Notes: generated by a model not told the origin, from the sequence alone. Positions 1 through 6,986 are shown, counted from the first letter of the stretch. The stretch: 14,773 nt of DNA from Helicobacter sp. (GCF_029067145.1 NZ_JAIEFA010000007.1:1-14773); one strand, 5' to 3'. Made by a program: numbers and translations.

Positions 1-726
1 TTTGTAGATAAGGAGAATAATCTCTTTTTTATGCGCTCTGAAATGGAGGGAGATTGCTCCATAGAATCGTTACAAAAAGCAATCCGCTCCCTGCTTTCTC
101 CACAGGCAAATATAGAAGTCTTTGAGGCAAAGCGAAAAAAAATCGTAATCTTATGCACAAAAGAAAATCATTGTTTGGGAGATTTACTGATTCGCTACGA
201 TAGTGGCGAGTTGAATGCAGATATTTTGGCTATTGTGTCTAATTACAAGATTTTAGAACCTTTATGCCAAAAGTTTGATTTGCCTTTTATCTGCATTCCT
301 AGCGAAAACCTCGCCCGCGAGGAACACGAAGCAAAAGTCTTAGAAGCGCTAGAGAGATTCCCTAGTGATTATATCGTGCTTGCAAAATATATGCGTATTT
401 TAAGCCCAAATTTTGTCAAAAGATTTGAGGGCAAGATTATCAACATTCACCACAGCTTTCTTCCTGCATTCATCGGGGCGAATCCCTACAAACAAGCGTA
501 TGAGCGCGGAGTGAAAATCATCGGGGCGACGGCACATTTTGTGAATAACGCACTAGATGAAGGACCCATTATCTATCAAGACATTACAAAAGTCAATCAC
601 GCAATGAGTTGGAAAGATATGCAAAAAAGCGGGCGTGATGTAGAGAAAATCGTGCTAGCAAAAGCTCTTAATCTCGCGTTAGAAGAAAAGATTTTTGTTT
701 ATAACAATAAAACCATTGTTTTTTAA
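1..726 (+). CDS. purU: Formyltetrahydrofolate deformylase PurU, 5'-truncated by the window start
   Basis: Hydrolyses 10-formyl-tetrahydrofolate to formate and tetrahydrofolate in the cytosol, supplying formate for purine synthesis and balancing one-carbon pools. The frame is open from base 1 (FVDKENNLFF...), so the ATG at 31 is internal: it lies in the conserved FFMR segment that ends the N-terminal ACT domain. That domain (roughly the first 40-50 residues) is mostly missing. The catalytic formyltransferase-like domain is complete. It shows YIVLAKYMRIL, INIHHSFLPAFIGANPY, the GVKIIGATAHFV segment and LDEGPIIYQD. The Asn and His of INIHHS and the Asp of LDEGP are the family's catalytic triad. 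The tail FVYNNKTIVF is typical. The 242 visible residues plus a missing N-terminus fit the usual length of about 280. No terminator is obvious after the stop. Confidence 0.95.
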   Translation, partial: FVDKENNLFFMRSEMEGDCSIESLQKAIRSLLSPQANIEVFEAKRKKIVILCTKENHCLGDLLIRYDSGELNADILAIVSNYKILEPLCQKFDLPFICIPSENLAREEHEAKVLEALERFPSDYIVLAKYMRILSPNFVKRFEGKIINIHHSFLPAFIGANPYKQAYERGVKIIGATAHFVNNALDEGPIIYQDITKVNHAMSWKDMQKSGRDVEKIVLAKALNLALEEKIFVYNNKTIVF

Positions 727-727
727 C

Positions 728-780
728 CTTGCCTTGCGATTCGTAGTGTGAGGACTTGCCTAAAGCAACCTATACTTGGA
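728..780. repeat. REP-like palindromic repeat, degenerate copy 1
   Basis: The weak hairpin TTGC-ctaaa-GCAA is followed by CTATACTTGGA. The unit is preceded by TTGCGA, as in the better preserved copy at 868-912. It shares the order 'TTGCGA ... hairpin ... GCAA, CTATACTT(T)GGA' with that copy, but the central stem has decayed. I infer it is an old copy of the same family. Confidence 0.45.
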
Positions 781-867
781 TTTTAGAAAAATAATACAAG
801 AAAATTTTAGCAAGTGAGATTCTTAAATAATAGATTGTTTTACTTGCTCACAAAGATAGCTTGTTTT

Positions 868-912
868 TGTCATTGCGAAGCCCTTTAGGGCTGTGGCAAT
901 CTATACTTTGGA
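868..912. repeat. REP-like palindromic repeat, best preserved copy 2
   Basis: Nested hairpin. The inner arms are AGCCCT (879-884) and AGGGCT (887-892). The outer arms are ATTGC (872-876) and GCAAT (896-900). The unit reads GTCATTGCGA - stem - GTGGCAATCTATAC. It resembles the 'gtcattgcga...gtggcaatc' type of extragenic palindrome known from many bacterial genomes. There is no T-tract after the stem, so it is not a clear terminator. Confidence 0.65.
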
Positions 913-930
913 ATCTCGCAGAGCATTGGG

Positions 931-965
931 ATAGCAATTTGCCTAGCGCAAATCTATAATTTAGC
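931..965. repeat. REP-like palindromic repeat, partial copy 3
   Basis: The hairpin ATTTGC (937-942) - CTAGC - GCAAAT (948-953) is followed by CTATAATTT. The 'GCAA(A)T-CTATA' exit sequence matches the other two copies. The left flank is lost. Confidence 0.45.
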
Positions 966-998
966 ATAAGTCAAACCAAATAAAATCTCAATCCTTGC

Positions 999-1026
999 GA
1001 TTCCACACCTTGTGCGTTTTGGAATC
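999..1026 (-). terminator. Possible terminator hairpin of the lipoprotein gene
   Basis: The inverted repeat GATTCCA (999-1005) / TGGAATC (1020-1026) encloses a second short stem, CACA/TGTG. It abuts the stop codon of the - strand lipoprotein gene and faces the end of purU, so it could act in either direction. No good U-run follows on either strand, so the call is weak. Confidence 0.3.
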
Positions 1027-1349
1027 TAAAATATGCTGAAGTTTTTACTTTGATTTTGTAATTGTATATCAGAAAAAATTTCTTTTTCTAAATAATACCA
1101 TTCCAAATCCGAAGGAATAGAGGAATCAGGTAAAGATTGCGCGCTGCCACTTTCTCCAGCACTTTGCAAAGAGCGCACACTATATCCTGCAATCTCTCCA
1201 CCCTTCATAAAATACGCTGTTACTCCAGCACCGATTCCAGCACCCAATAAAAATGCGTCCGTTTTAGGGGAAATACACCCTCCAAAAAATACTGCTACAC
1301 ACACAAGATACCCAAAAATACGCGCTTTATTGATAATTTTTTGCTTCAT
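1026..1349 (-). CDS. Small lipoprotein of unknown function
   Basis: 107 residues; I do not recognise the family. The N-terminus is a lipoprotein signal: positive residues, a hydrophobic stretch (about 11-22) and the lipobox FFGGC with the lipidated Cys at 25. A glycine-rich segment (GAGIGAGVTAYFMKGG, about 37-52) follows and resembles a short glycine-zipper membrane helix. A polar Ser/Glu-rich tail ends in an aromatic patch (WYYLEKE). The start is supported by AAAGG six bases upstream of the ATG and a TAGAAT -10-like box about 22 bases upstream. It is transcribed away from the tat operon across a 111-base divergent spacer, so shared control is possible but not shown. Confidence 0.7.
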   Translation of the reverse strand: MKQKIINKARIFGYLVCVAVFFGGCISPKTDAFLLGAGIGAGVTAYFMKGGEIAGYSVRSLQSAGESGSAQSLPDSSIPSDLEWYYLEKEIFSDIQLQNQSKNFSIF

Positions 1350-1370
1350 TGTCTGCCTTTTTCAAATAGG

Positions 1371-1376
1371 ATTCTA
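1371..1376 (-). promoter_or_regulatory. -10 box (TAGAAT) for the lipoprotein gene
   Basis: On the - strand TAGAAT lies 21 bases before the ATG at 1349, leaving a short leader that contains the AAAGG ribosome site. Helicobacter sigma-80 promoters depend mainly on an extended -10 and AT-rich upstream sequence, which fits. Assigned from the sequence alone. Confidence 0.45.
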
Positions 1377-1398
1377 CCTTTTTCTAAGCACACTTTAT

Positions 1399-1410
1399 TC
1401 CAAAATTGGA
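1399..1410. promoter_or_regulatory. 12-bp palindrome TCCAAAATTGGA in the divergent spacer
   Basis: A perfect inverted repeat (TCCAA-aa-TTGGA) lies directly against the TAGAAT -10 box of tatB and 23 bases upstream of the opposite -10 box. Its position between divergent promoters would suit an operator, but no binding protein can be named. A short palindrome in AT-rich DNA can arise by chance. Confidence 0.25.
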
Positions 1411-1416
1411 TAGAAT
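1411..1416 (+). promoter_or_regulatory. -10 box (TAGAAT) for the tatB operon
   Basis: TAGAAT lies 44 bases upstream of the tatB ATG, preceded by AT-rich sequence. The tatB ribosome site TAAGG (1449-1453) follows with a seven-base spacer. This is the only evident promoter for the eight-gene + strand operon. Confidence 0.45.
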
Positions 1417-1460
1417 CGCAAACTTCAAGCAAAAAACTCACAAAAAGGTAAGGTTTCGCG

Positions 1461-1931
1461 ATGTTTGGAATGGGATTTTTTGAAATTTTGATGATTGCAG
1501 TCGTAGCAATTATTTTCTTAGGACCAGAGAAATTGCCCAAAGCATTGGTAGATATGGCAAAATTCCTTAGGGTAGTCAAAAAAACAATGGACGACGCAAA
1601 AGAAAGTTTAGAACGCGAAGTCAATCTTAATAAAATCAAAGAAGAAGCCCTAGCCTACAAAAACAGCATTACACAAGAAGCCCAAAGCATAAGCAAAGAT
1701 TTGGAGCTAAAAGACCTCAACTTAGACCTTGAACCAAATTCCTTACCCCAACAAAAGGAGAATCCACAAACAAGCCAAACTGCCACCAAAGATTCTACTT
1801 TAGAGACACCATCGCATTCGCAAAGTAGAGAAATCCAACCCAACAAGCTTGACAAAACGACTTTGAGCTTTGGCGAGAATCTAACAGAAGCGCAACCGCA
1901 AACCCAAACAACAAGGAATGAAAATGTTTGA
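1461..1931 (+). CDS. tatB: Sec-independent protein translocase subunit TatB
   Basis: Subunit of the twin-arginine translocase that, with TatC, forms the membrane receptor for folded proteins carrying RR signal peptides. The sequence has the TatA/B layout: one N-terminal membrane helix (about residues 6-20), the hinge LGPEKLPKAL (20-29), an amphipathic helix (about 30-55) and a long charged, Gln/Ser/Thr-rich tail to residue 156. TatB is preferred over TatA because of the Glu-Pro-rich extended tail, the GPEKLP hinge and the overlap with tatC. TatA is not in this window and would have to be encoded elsewhere. First gene of the operon, with a clear ribosome site (TAAGG, spacing seven). Confidence 0.92.
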   Translation: MFGMGFFEILMIAVVAIIFLGPEKLPKALVDMAKFLRVVKKTMDDAKESLEREVNLNKIKEEALAYKNSITQEAQSISKDLELKDLNLDLEPNSLPQQKENPQTSQTATKDSTLETPSHSQSREIQPNKLDKTTLSFGENLTEAQPQTQTTRNENV

Positions 1932-2670
1932 AGATTTAAAGCCTCACATTCAGGATTTGCGAAAGTGTCTGATTCGCATTACTCTTGCGCTTCTTGTTAC
2001 TTTTCTTGCCTCCTTTTATTTTTGGGAATTTATCCTAGATTGGATGGTTGCTCCTCTTAGCTCTGCACTTCCAAAGGGACGCGAAAGTGTAATTTTCACG
2101 CAAGTTGGGGAAGCATTTTTTACTGCTATTAAGGTAGCGTTTTTTAGTGGATTCATTTTTGCCTTGCCTGTGATTTTTTGGCAAATTTGGGCATTTGTCG
2201 CGCCCGGCTTATACGATAATGAAAAAAAGCTCGTGCTTCCTTTTGTGATTTTTGGAACATTTTTCTTTCTATGCGGCTGTGCTTTTGCCTATTACATTGC
2301 TTTCCCTATTGGCTTTGGATATTTAATCAACTTTGGCTCTCAACTTTTTACCGCACTTCCGAGCATAGGAGAATATGTCAGCTTTTTTGCTAAATTAATG
2401 GTTGGCTTTGGAATCTCTTTTGAACTCCCTGTGGTTACATTTTTCTTAGCAAAAATTGGGCTTATCACCGATAGAACCTTGAAAGAATATTTTAAATATG
2501 CCATTGTTTTTATCTTTGTCCTTGCGGCGATTCTCACTCCTCCTGATGTGCTTTCACAATTTTTAATGGCGATTCCGCTTGTTTTGCTTTATGGATTGTC
2601 TATTATGATTGCCAAAATGGTAAATCCTTACAAAGAATCGCAAGAAAAAGAAGAGGAAGCGGGAGAATAA
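1924..2670 (+). CDS. tatC: Sec-independent protein translocase subunit TatC
   Basis: Polytopic core of the Tat translocase; binds twin-arginine signal peptides in the cytoplasmic membrane. About 248 residues with six predicted membrane helices. Conserved features are the N-terminal PHIQDLRKCL motif (about 7-16), the FTQVGEAF segment (58-65) that opens the first periplasmic-loop region, and FVAPGLYDNEKK (91-102) before helix 3. An ATG exists at 1918, but the AAGGA at 1913-1917 touches it with no spacer. The same AAGGA is six bases from the ATG at 1924, so I start there. The gene overlaps the end of tatB by eight bases, suggesting translational coupling. The tail is acidic and charged (KESQEKEEEAGE). 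Confidence 0.95.
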   Translation: MFEDLKPHIQDLRKCLIRITLALLVTFLASFYFWEFILDWMVAPLSSALPKGRESVIFTQVGEAFFTAIKVAFFSGFIFALPVIFWQIWAFVAPGLYDNEKKLVLPFVIFGTFFFLCGCAFAYYIAFPIGFGYLINFGSQLFTALPSIGEYVSFFAKLMVGFGISFELPVVTFFLAKIGLITDRTLKEYFKYAIVFIFVLAAILTPPDVLSQFLMAIPLVLLYGLSIMIAKMVNPYKESQEKEEEAGE

Positions 2671-3780
2671 ATGCGCGAATTGCAACTTGAAAGCTATGAT
2701 TATGTCTTGCCCAAAGAGCGCATTGCAACCTATCCCATTGCTCCAAAGGAAGCGGCAAAACTGCTAGTTTATGAACGTGCAAGCGATAAAATCATACATA
2801 CAACTTTTAAGGATTTTGCAAACTTTCTACCACAAGAAACCTTGCTTGTTTTTAATAACACCAAAGTTTTACCCGCAAGACTCTATGGCACAAAAGTTGT
2901 GCAAGATTCTAAAAACCCTAGCGCAAAAGGTGCAAGGATTGAAGCACTTTTCCACAAAGAAATAACACCCAATGTCTATCTAATGCAATTTAAAGGGCGT
3001 TTGAAAGTCGGACATTTGGTTGTCTTTGAAGGAGGAATTTTTGCTAGAATCCTAAAAGACTATCAAGATTCCACACTTGGCGTAGGATTCAAAGAAGTAG
3101 AATTTTTCAAGATTCCACAACAAAGCTTGCCAAATTATCTACAATTCTTTTCCAAAACCCTAGAATCTCCTTTGAATCGTGCAGAGTTTTTTGAATTTTT
3201 AGAACACTTCGGACATATTCCTTTACCTCCTTATCTTAAGCGACAAGACACGCAAGCAGACAAAAAGGACTATCAAAGCGTCTTTGCCAAACATTTAGGG
3301 GCGATTGCCGCTCCAACTGCTTCCTTGCATTTTAGCGAGGAATCCTATAAAAATCTAAAACAAAACTTTCAAAGCGCAGAAATAACCTTGCACGTGGGTG
3401 CTGGGACTTTTGTAGGCGTGCAAAGTGAGAATATTTTAGCACACAAAATGCACAAAGAACATTTTTTTATCTCACAGGATTCTGCGGATAAAATCTATCA
3501 AGCCTCTCATATTACCGCTATTGGAACGACTGCCGCGCGCACGATTGAGGAATTTGCTAGAAATGGCAAGCTTAGTGGCGAATGTGATTTATTTTTGCAC
3601 CCCCAAAACAAACCCCGCAAAACCAATGCGCTTTTAACAAACTTTCATCTACCAAAAACCACTCTTTTAATGCTTGTTGCTTCTTTTGTCGGCTTAGATA
3701 CAATGCAGCGGCTCTACAAAGAGGCAATAGCGCGAAATTATCGCTTTTATTCCTATGGCGATGGAATGCTGATATTATAG
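2671..3780 (+). CDS. queA: tRNA preQ1(34) S-adenosylmethionine ribosyltransferase-isomerase QueA
   Basis: Transfers and rearranges the ribosyl group of SAM onto preQ1 at the wobble position of tRNAs, giving epoxyqueuosine, the penultimate step of queuosine synthesis. All family blocks are present: YPIAPKEAAKLLV (21-33), FNNTKVLPARL (61-71), GHIPLPPYLKR (181-191), YQSVFA, GAIAAPTASLHF (210-221), LHVGAGTFVGV (240-250) and NFHLPKTTLLMLV near 326-338. At 369 residues it is somewhat long for the family. The extra length seems to be partly a polar insert after NNTKVLPARLYGT (about 77-88) and partly in the middle region. It begins directly after the tatC stop with GGGAGAATAA as ribosome site. Confidence 0.97.
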   Translation: MRELQLESYDYVLPKERIATYPIAPKEAAKLLVYERASDKIIHTTFKDFANFLPQETLLVFNNTKVLPARLYGTKVVQDSKNPSAKGARIEALFHKEITPNVYLMQFKGRLKVGHLVVFEGGIFARILKDYQDSTLGVGFKEVEFFKIPQQSLPNYLQFFSKTLESPLNRAEFFEFLEHFGHIPLPPYLKRQDTQADKKDYQSVFAKHLGAIAAPTASLHFSEESYKNLKQNFQSAEITLHVGAGTFVGVQSENILAHKMHKEHFFISQDSADKIYQASHITAIGTTAARTIEEFARNGKLSGECDLFLHPQNKPRKTNALLTNFHLPKTTLLMLVASFVGLDTMQRLYKEAIARNYRFYSYGDGMLIL

Positions 3781-3797
3781 ATTCACAGGAAAACGCA

Positions 3798-4370
3798 ATG
3801 AAAAATCTGCAAACCTCACAAATCACGCTCTTAGAATCTTATGCAAACCTACTTTTGCATTGGAATGCGATTCATAATTTAAGCGGAGCAAAGGACATAC
3901 AAAGCATTCAAAAAAATATTCAAGATTCTCTCTATCCTTTGGATTTAAAAGAATTGAATCTACACACAAAAACAAGCCTACTAGATGTTGGGAGCGGCAA
4001 TGGCTTCCCGAGTGTTCCTCTTGGAATCGCACTTGAGATTCCTACGATTCTCTGTGAGCCCAATGCCAAAAAAGCTGCTTTTTTGCAAAATATTAAAGCA
4101 AATTTAAACCTAAAAAACTTTACAATTCAACGCAAAAAGATAGAATCGCTAGAGTTAGAAACCAAGCCAAATCTAATCACTTCAAGGGCAACTTTTAACA
4201 TAAAAATTTTTTTAGAAAAGTGTAGCAGGCACATTGCAAAAGAAACGACTATCTTGCTCTATAAGGGTTCAAACTTTGAAAATGAGATTCCAAAAGGCTT
4301 AAAATATACGCATTTTCAAAAGGGCTTATTGCATTATCTTGTCATTTTAGGGGAGAATTTAAAATGTTAA
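3798..4370 (+). CDS. rsmG: 16S rRNA (guanine-N7) methyltransferase RsmG
   Basis: SAM-dependent methyltransferase (GidB family) that modifies the guanosine equivalent to G527 in 16S rRNA. Loss in other bacteria gives low-level streptomycin resistance. The SAM-binding glycine loop LLDVGSGNGFPSVPL (61-75) is intact. It is followed by the acidic/Lys motif CEPNAKKAAFLQ (86-97) and the TSRATFN segment (128-134) typical of RsmG. 190 residues, about normal for a Campylobacterota RsmG and slightly shorter than the E. coli protein. AGGA upstream of the ATG supports the start. 17 bases after queA, and its end overlaps the next gene by seven bases. Confidence 0.95.
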   Translation: MKNLQTSQITLLESYANLLLHWNAIHNLSGAKDIQSIQKNIQDSLYPLDLKELNLHTKTSLLDVGSGNGFPSVPLGIALEIPTILCEPNAKKAAFLQNIKANLNLKNFTIQRKKIESLELETKPNLITSRATFNIKIFLEKCSRHIAKETTILLYKGSNFENEIPKGLKYTHFQKGLLHYLVILGENLKC

Positions 4371-4579
4371 AATTTTTTTTATTGATTTTATTCTTAGTTG
4401 GCGTGTATTTGCTTTTCTTTCGTAAAAACCAACAAAAACCAACAAAAAAGGACTTCCAATCAACGCAAGATTCTATTATGCTTGAATGCGCACAATGCGG
4501 AACTTATGTTTCAAACGAAGAAGTAATTATTAAAGATGGCAAATATTATTGCTCCAAAGAATGTGCCAAACTTGCTTAA
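4364..4579 (+). CDS. PP0621-like small membrane protein with four-cysteine zinc-ribbon-like tail
   Basis: 71 residues. One N-terminal membrane helix (about 2-19) and a basic linker (RKNQQKPTKK) precede a C-terminal C-x2-C (Cys42, Cys45) and C-x3-C (Cys63, Cys67) motif, with the conserved 'DGKYYCSKEC' turn. This layout matches the PP0621 family of unknown function, and the cysteines probably bind zinc. The basic residues after the helix suggest that the tail is cytoplasmic. GGGGAG eight bases upstream and overlap with the rsmG stop support the start. The role is unknown. H. pylori has a similar small gene after gidB, as far as I recall. Confidence 0.75.
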   Translation: MLKFFLLILFLVGVYLLFFRKNQQKPTKKDFQSTQDSIMLECAQCGTYVSNEEVIIKDGKYYCSKECAKLA

Positions 4580-4589
4580 AGGATAAAAA

Positions 4590-4973
4590 ATGCTGATTTT
4601 GAATCACCCTTGTATTCAACCCCTAAATCTTGTTTGCATTTCTTCCCAAGAACAAATCACCCATTCTTTGCCCTCTGATTTTTTGGTGCTTTCTTGCGAT
4701 TCTTTTACGCAAACCTTAGCTCTAGCGCGTTTTTGTAATAGCAATGCTCTAGCTTATGCAAGTTTTGTTGGAAATATCAAAGAAGCCCTATTTTTAGTTA
4801 ATTTAAATGTGCGATTCTTGCTTTGTAGAGAAATCCACCTTGCAAAAGCTTTGCAAAAACTCGCAGAAACCTATCTCTTTGATGCAAAAATTTTACTTTG
4901 CATTCAAGAAGAACAAGAAATTGAAAAAACTGCGGAATACGGCATTGATGGGGTGATTTTTGGCAATCTTTGA
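4590..4973 (+). CDS. Conserved hypothetical protein, alternating beta/alpha pattern
   Basis: 127 residues; I do not recognise the family. The sequence alternates short hydrophobic strands and amphipathic helices: LVCISS, FLVLSC, ALAYASF, VRFLLC, AKILLCI and GVIFGNL, each followed by a helix. The last strand-loop 'YGIDGVIFGNL' resembles the end of a TIM-barrel or similar beta/alpha enzyme half. No signal peptide or membrane helix is evident. It contains five cysteines, several inside predicted strands. AAAGGA six bases before the ATG supports the start. Ten bases after the PP0621-like gene and overlapping the Crp/Fnr gene by 14 bases, so it is cotranscribed. The fold idea is inference; no function is assigned. 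Confidence 0.65.
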   Translation: MLILNHPCIQPLNLVCISSQEQITHSLPSDFLVLSCDSFTQTLALARFCNSNALAYASFVGNIKEALFLVNLNVRFLLCREIHLAKALQKLAETYLFDAKILLCIQEEQEIEKTAEYGIDGVIFGNL

Positions 4974-5622
4974 TACTTTAGAATCCTGCGCTCCTTTTAA
5001 TGCTTTAGCTAAAGAGGACTTGCGGCTTTTAAGCGAGATTACAACCTTAAAAACTTTTGCTGCCAAAGAAATGGTGCTTTATGAACAAACACGCGTTTCC
5101 TCTTTGTTTTTCTTATGCAAAGGATTGCTAAAACTCTACAAAGTTGGACGCTTTGATAATGAAGTGTTTTTGGGACTTTTAGAAAATGGGCTTTTGTTGG
5201 ACTTTAACTCCAAAAACACAAGAGGAGAGTTTCTCTCTTTTGCAAATCTTGAATGTGTGGAGGATTCTCTCATTGCCTGTTTTGATGGACAAAAACTAGC
5301 ACAAATTTTGGAGCAAAATCCTTCTATTTTGGCTTTATTTTTCAAAGAAACGACAAAGAAAATCGCACTTTTTGAGGAGGTGATTCAAAAGAATCTCATC
5401 TTTGATAGCACCGCAAAAATTGCCTATACGCTTTATTTCCATTTGGATAGTTTCAATGCACACAAAAAGCAAGAAAATGCTGCTTTTTTAAATATTCAGC
5501 CAGAAACTCTTTCTAGGACTTTGAAAAAACTTCATCGTGATAATATTTTGCTCACCAACAAACAAGGCAAGATTGAGATTATCAATCCACAAAAACTTCA
5601 TAATATTTTTAAACAGGATTAA
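4960..5622 (+). CDS. Crp/Fnr-family transcriptional regulator
   Basis: 220 residues with the Crp/Fnr layout: an N-terminal cyclic-nucleotide-binding-like beta roll (about 12-115), a long dimerisation helix (about 120-150) and a C-terminal winged helix with its HTH near 173-196 (AFLNIQPETLSRTLKKL). The pattern 'ETLSRTLKKL' is the recognition helix. It lacks the clustered N-terminal cysteines of Fe-S FNR proteins and the CRP cAMP-contacting RE-S/T motif, so the ligand is unknown. Nitrosative-stress, haem or redox sensing as in NssR/Dnr-type relatives is possible. It starts at TTG (4960-4962), with GGGG about seven bases upstream and inside the end of the preceding gene; the first in-frame ATG would cut into the beta roll. 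Two bases separate it from the membrane sensor gene. Confidence 0.85.
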   Translation: MAIFDTLESCAPFNALAKEDLRLLSEITTLKTFAAKEMVLYEQTRVSSLFFLCKGLLKLYKVGRFDNEVFLGLLENGLLLDFNSKNTRGEFLSFANLECVEDSLIACFDGQKLAQILEQNPSILALFFKETTKKIALFEEVIQKNLIFDSTAKIAYTLYFHLDSFNAHKKQENAAFLNIQPETLSRTLKKLHRDNILLTNKQGKIEIINPQKLHNIFKQD

Positions 5623-5624
5623 GA

Positions 5625-6965
5625 ATGACAAAAATTGTAACGCGCCTCATCATACTTGGGATTCTTACAACCTTTTGTGTTGGGGTAATGATTTTCTCTG
5701 TAATCTTTATCAACCAGCTTGGAATCCAAGATGGCTATATCATCAATATTGCGGGAAAAGAGCGAATGCTCACACAAAAAATCACAAAAGAAATTTTCCT
5801 TATTAACTCTCAAAATAGCCAAGACTATACTGCGCTTAACCTTGCCCTAGAAGAATTTGAAAACAACCTAAACACTTTGCGCTTTGGCAATGAACAAAAA
5901 GATGTGAATCCCCCCACTAAAACAACAATTATTGCAAAACTAGAAGCGATTGCTATGCAATGGACGCACTTCAAAACTATTGTAGAGGATTTTAAAACAA
6001 CTTCTAGCAAACTTTATGAAGATAGAAAATTTTTAGATGAAAATAACATCAAAATGTTACTTCTCTCCGATAACATCGTCAAAGCAATGGTGGAATCCAA
6101 AATGCCTGCCCATCTTATTGATGATTCTGGGCGTCAGCGAATGCTCACACAGCGAATGGCATATCTAATGACGCGTTATTTTCATATTTGGGACGACAAA
6201 TCCTATCGTGTTTTTAAAGAGAGTCATACCCTTTATCATACCATTATCACAGATTTTTATAAAAATACCGACTACAAACGTTTTCCAAAACTTGCCAAAT
6301 CCATTCAAGAAGCCTATGAATTTTGGCAAATTTACTCCAAACACATTGACAATGTTTTAAACCTGCAAGAACATATTGTAGAGGATTTAAAGCAAATCAC
6401 ATCGCAAAATACCGCGATTTTAAATGAAATTGATTGGACGGTGAATCTTTATTCTGATATTTCTATCCACCAACGCGCCTATTTAGAGAAATTTCAATAT
6501 GTCGCGGCATTTATTATGCTATTGCTTGGATTCTACTCTATTTACAATCTCTTAAACATTAGAGCCCATTTGGGACGCTTTTTGCAAAAAACCCAACTCC
6601 TTGCAAGCGGCAAACTTAATCAAAATCTTTCCGAGGCGATTCAGCTAGAAGGAGAAAGCGAACTCTCTCAAGCCTCACAGAATCTTTCACATTTTTTGCA
6701 AAGCATAGAACAAACCAAAGAAACCTCCAAACAAGCCATTCATTTAAGCGAACTCATCAATGAAGAAATTGAAAATATTAGCGAAGAGATTAGGCATAAA
6801 CTTGCCTTTGCAAAAATCAGCGAGGAAAGACGCAAAAGCATAGAGGGCAGCATTAATCTAAGTGAAGATATTGCAATCCAATCTAGCGAACAACTCATCA
6901 TTACCGCAAGATTGCTTGACAAGCTCCATAGAATCTTAAAAGAAATTGAAAATTGTTGTGAATGA
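5625..6965 (+). CDS. Membrane sensor with two PilJ/NarX-like modules and HAMP-like linker, no output domain
   Basis: 446 residues. Membrane helix 1 (about 7-29), a periplasmic region to about 288, membrane helix 2 (about 290-309), then a cytoplasmic HAMP-like linker (313-361) and coiled coil to the end. The periplasmic part holds two similar motifs: NIAGKERMLTQKI (41-53) and DDSGRQRMLTQRM (166-178). These are the signature of the type IV pilus methyl-accepting N-terminal (PilJ) domain, related to the NarX nitrate P-box. The C-terminus lacks the methyl-accepting signalling hairpin, a histidine kinase, GGDEF and EAL. The stop at 6963-6965 is followed at once by the convergent EamA gene. AGGA six bases upstream supports the ATG. 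The adjacent Crp/Fnr gene may be functionally linked; ligand and output are unknown. Confidence 0.8.
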   Translation: MTKIVTRLIILGILTTFCVGVMIFSVIFINQLGIQDGYIINIAGKERMLTQKITKEIFLINSQNSQDYTALNLALEEFENNLNTLRFGNEQKDVNPPTKTTIIAKLEAIAMQWTHFKTIVEDFKTTSSKLYEDRKFLDENNIKMLLLSDNIVKAMVESKMPAHLIDDSGRQRMLTQRMAYLMTRYFHIWDDKSYRVFKESHTLYHTIITDFYKNTDYKRFPKLAKSIQEAYEFWQIYSKHIDNVLNLQEHIVEDLKQITSQNTAILNEIDWTVNLYSDISIHQRAYLEKFQYVAAFIMLLLGFYSIYNLLNIRAHLGRFLQKTQLLASGKLNQNLSEAIQLEGESELSQASQNLSHFLQSIEQTKETSKQAIHLSELINEEIENISEEIRHKLAFAKISEERRKSIEGSINLSEDIAIQSSEQLIITARLLDKLHRILKEIENCCE

Positions 6966-6986
6966 AAATGCTTTGCAAAACTACAA

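Larger units (their letters stand above)
727..1025. other. Non-coding spacer with decayed palindromic repeats
   Basis: This 299-base gap lies between the purU stop and the 3' end of the convergent lipoprotein gene. I see no ORF with a ribosome-binding site and no tRNA-like fold. It holds three related hairpin units (listed separately), a 7-bp inverted repeat (AGCAAGT at 809-815 with ACTTGCT at 842-848) and an inverted repeat just downstream of the lipoprotein gene. It is the only long non-coding stretch in the window. Confidence 0.8.

Noticed and set aside
868..912. Rho-independent terminator of purU
   Set aside because: The stem is good, but it is about 140 bases past the stop and has no T-tract on either side; repeat-family membership explains it better.
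1346..1639. 97-residue ORF on the - strand opposite tatB
   Set aside because: It is antisense to the conserved tatB N-terminus, covers the divergent promoter region and shows no family pattern: a shadow frame.
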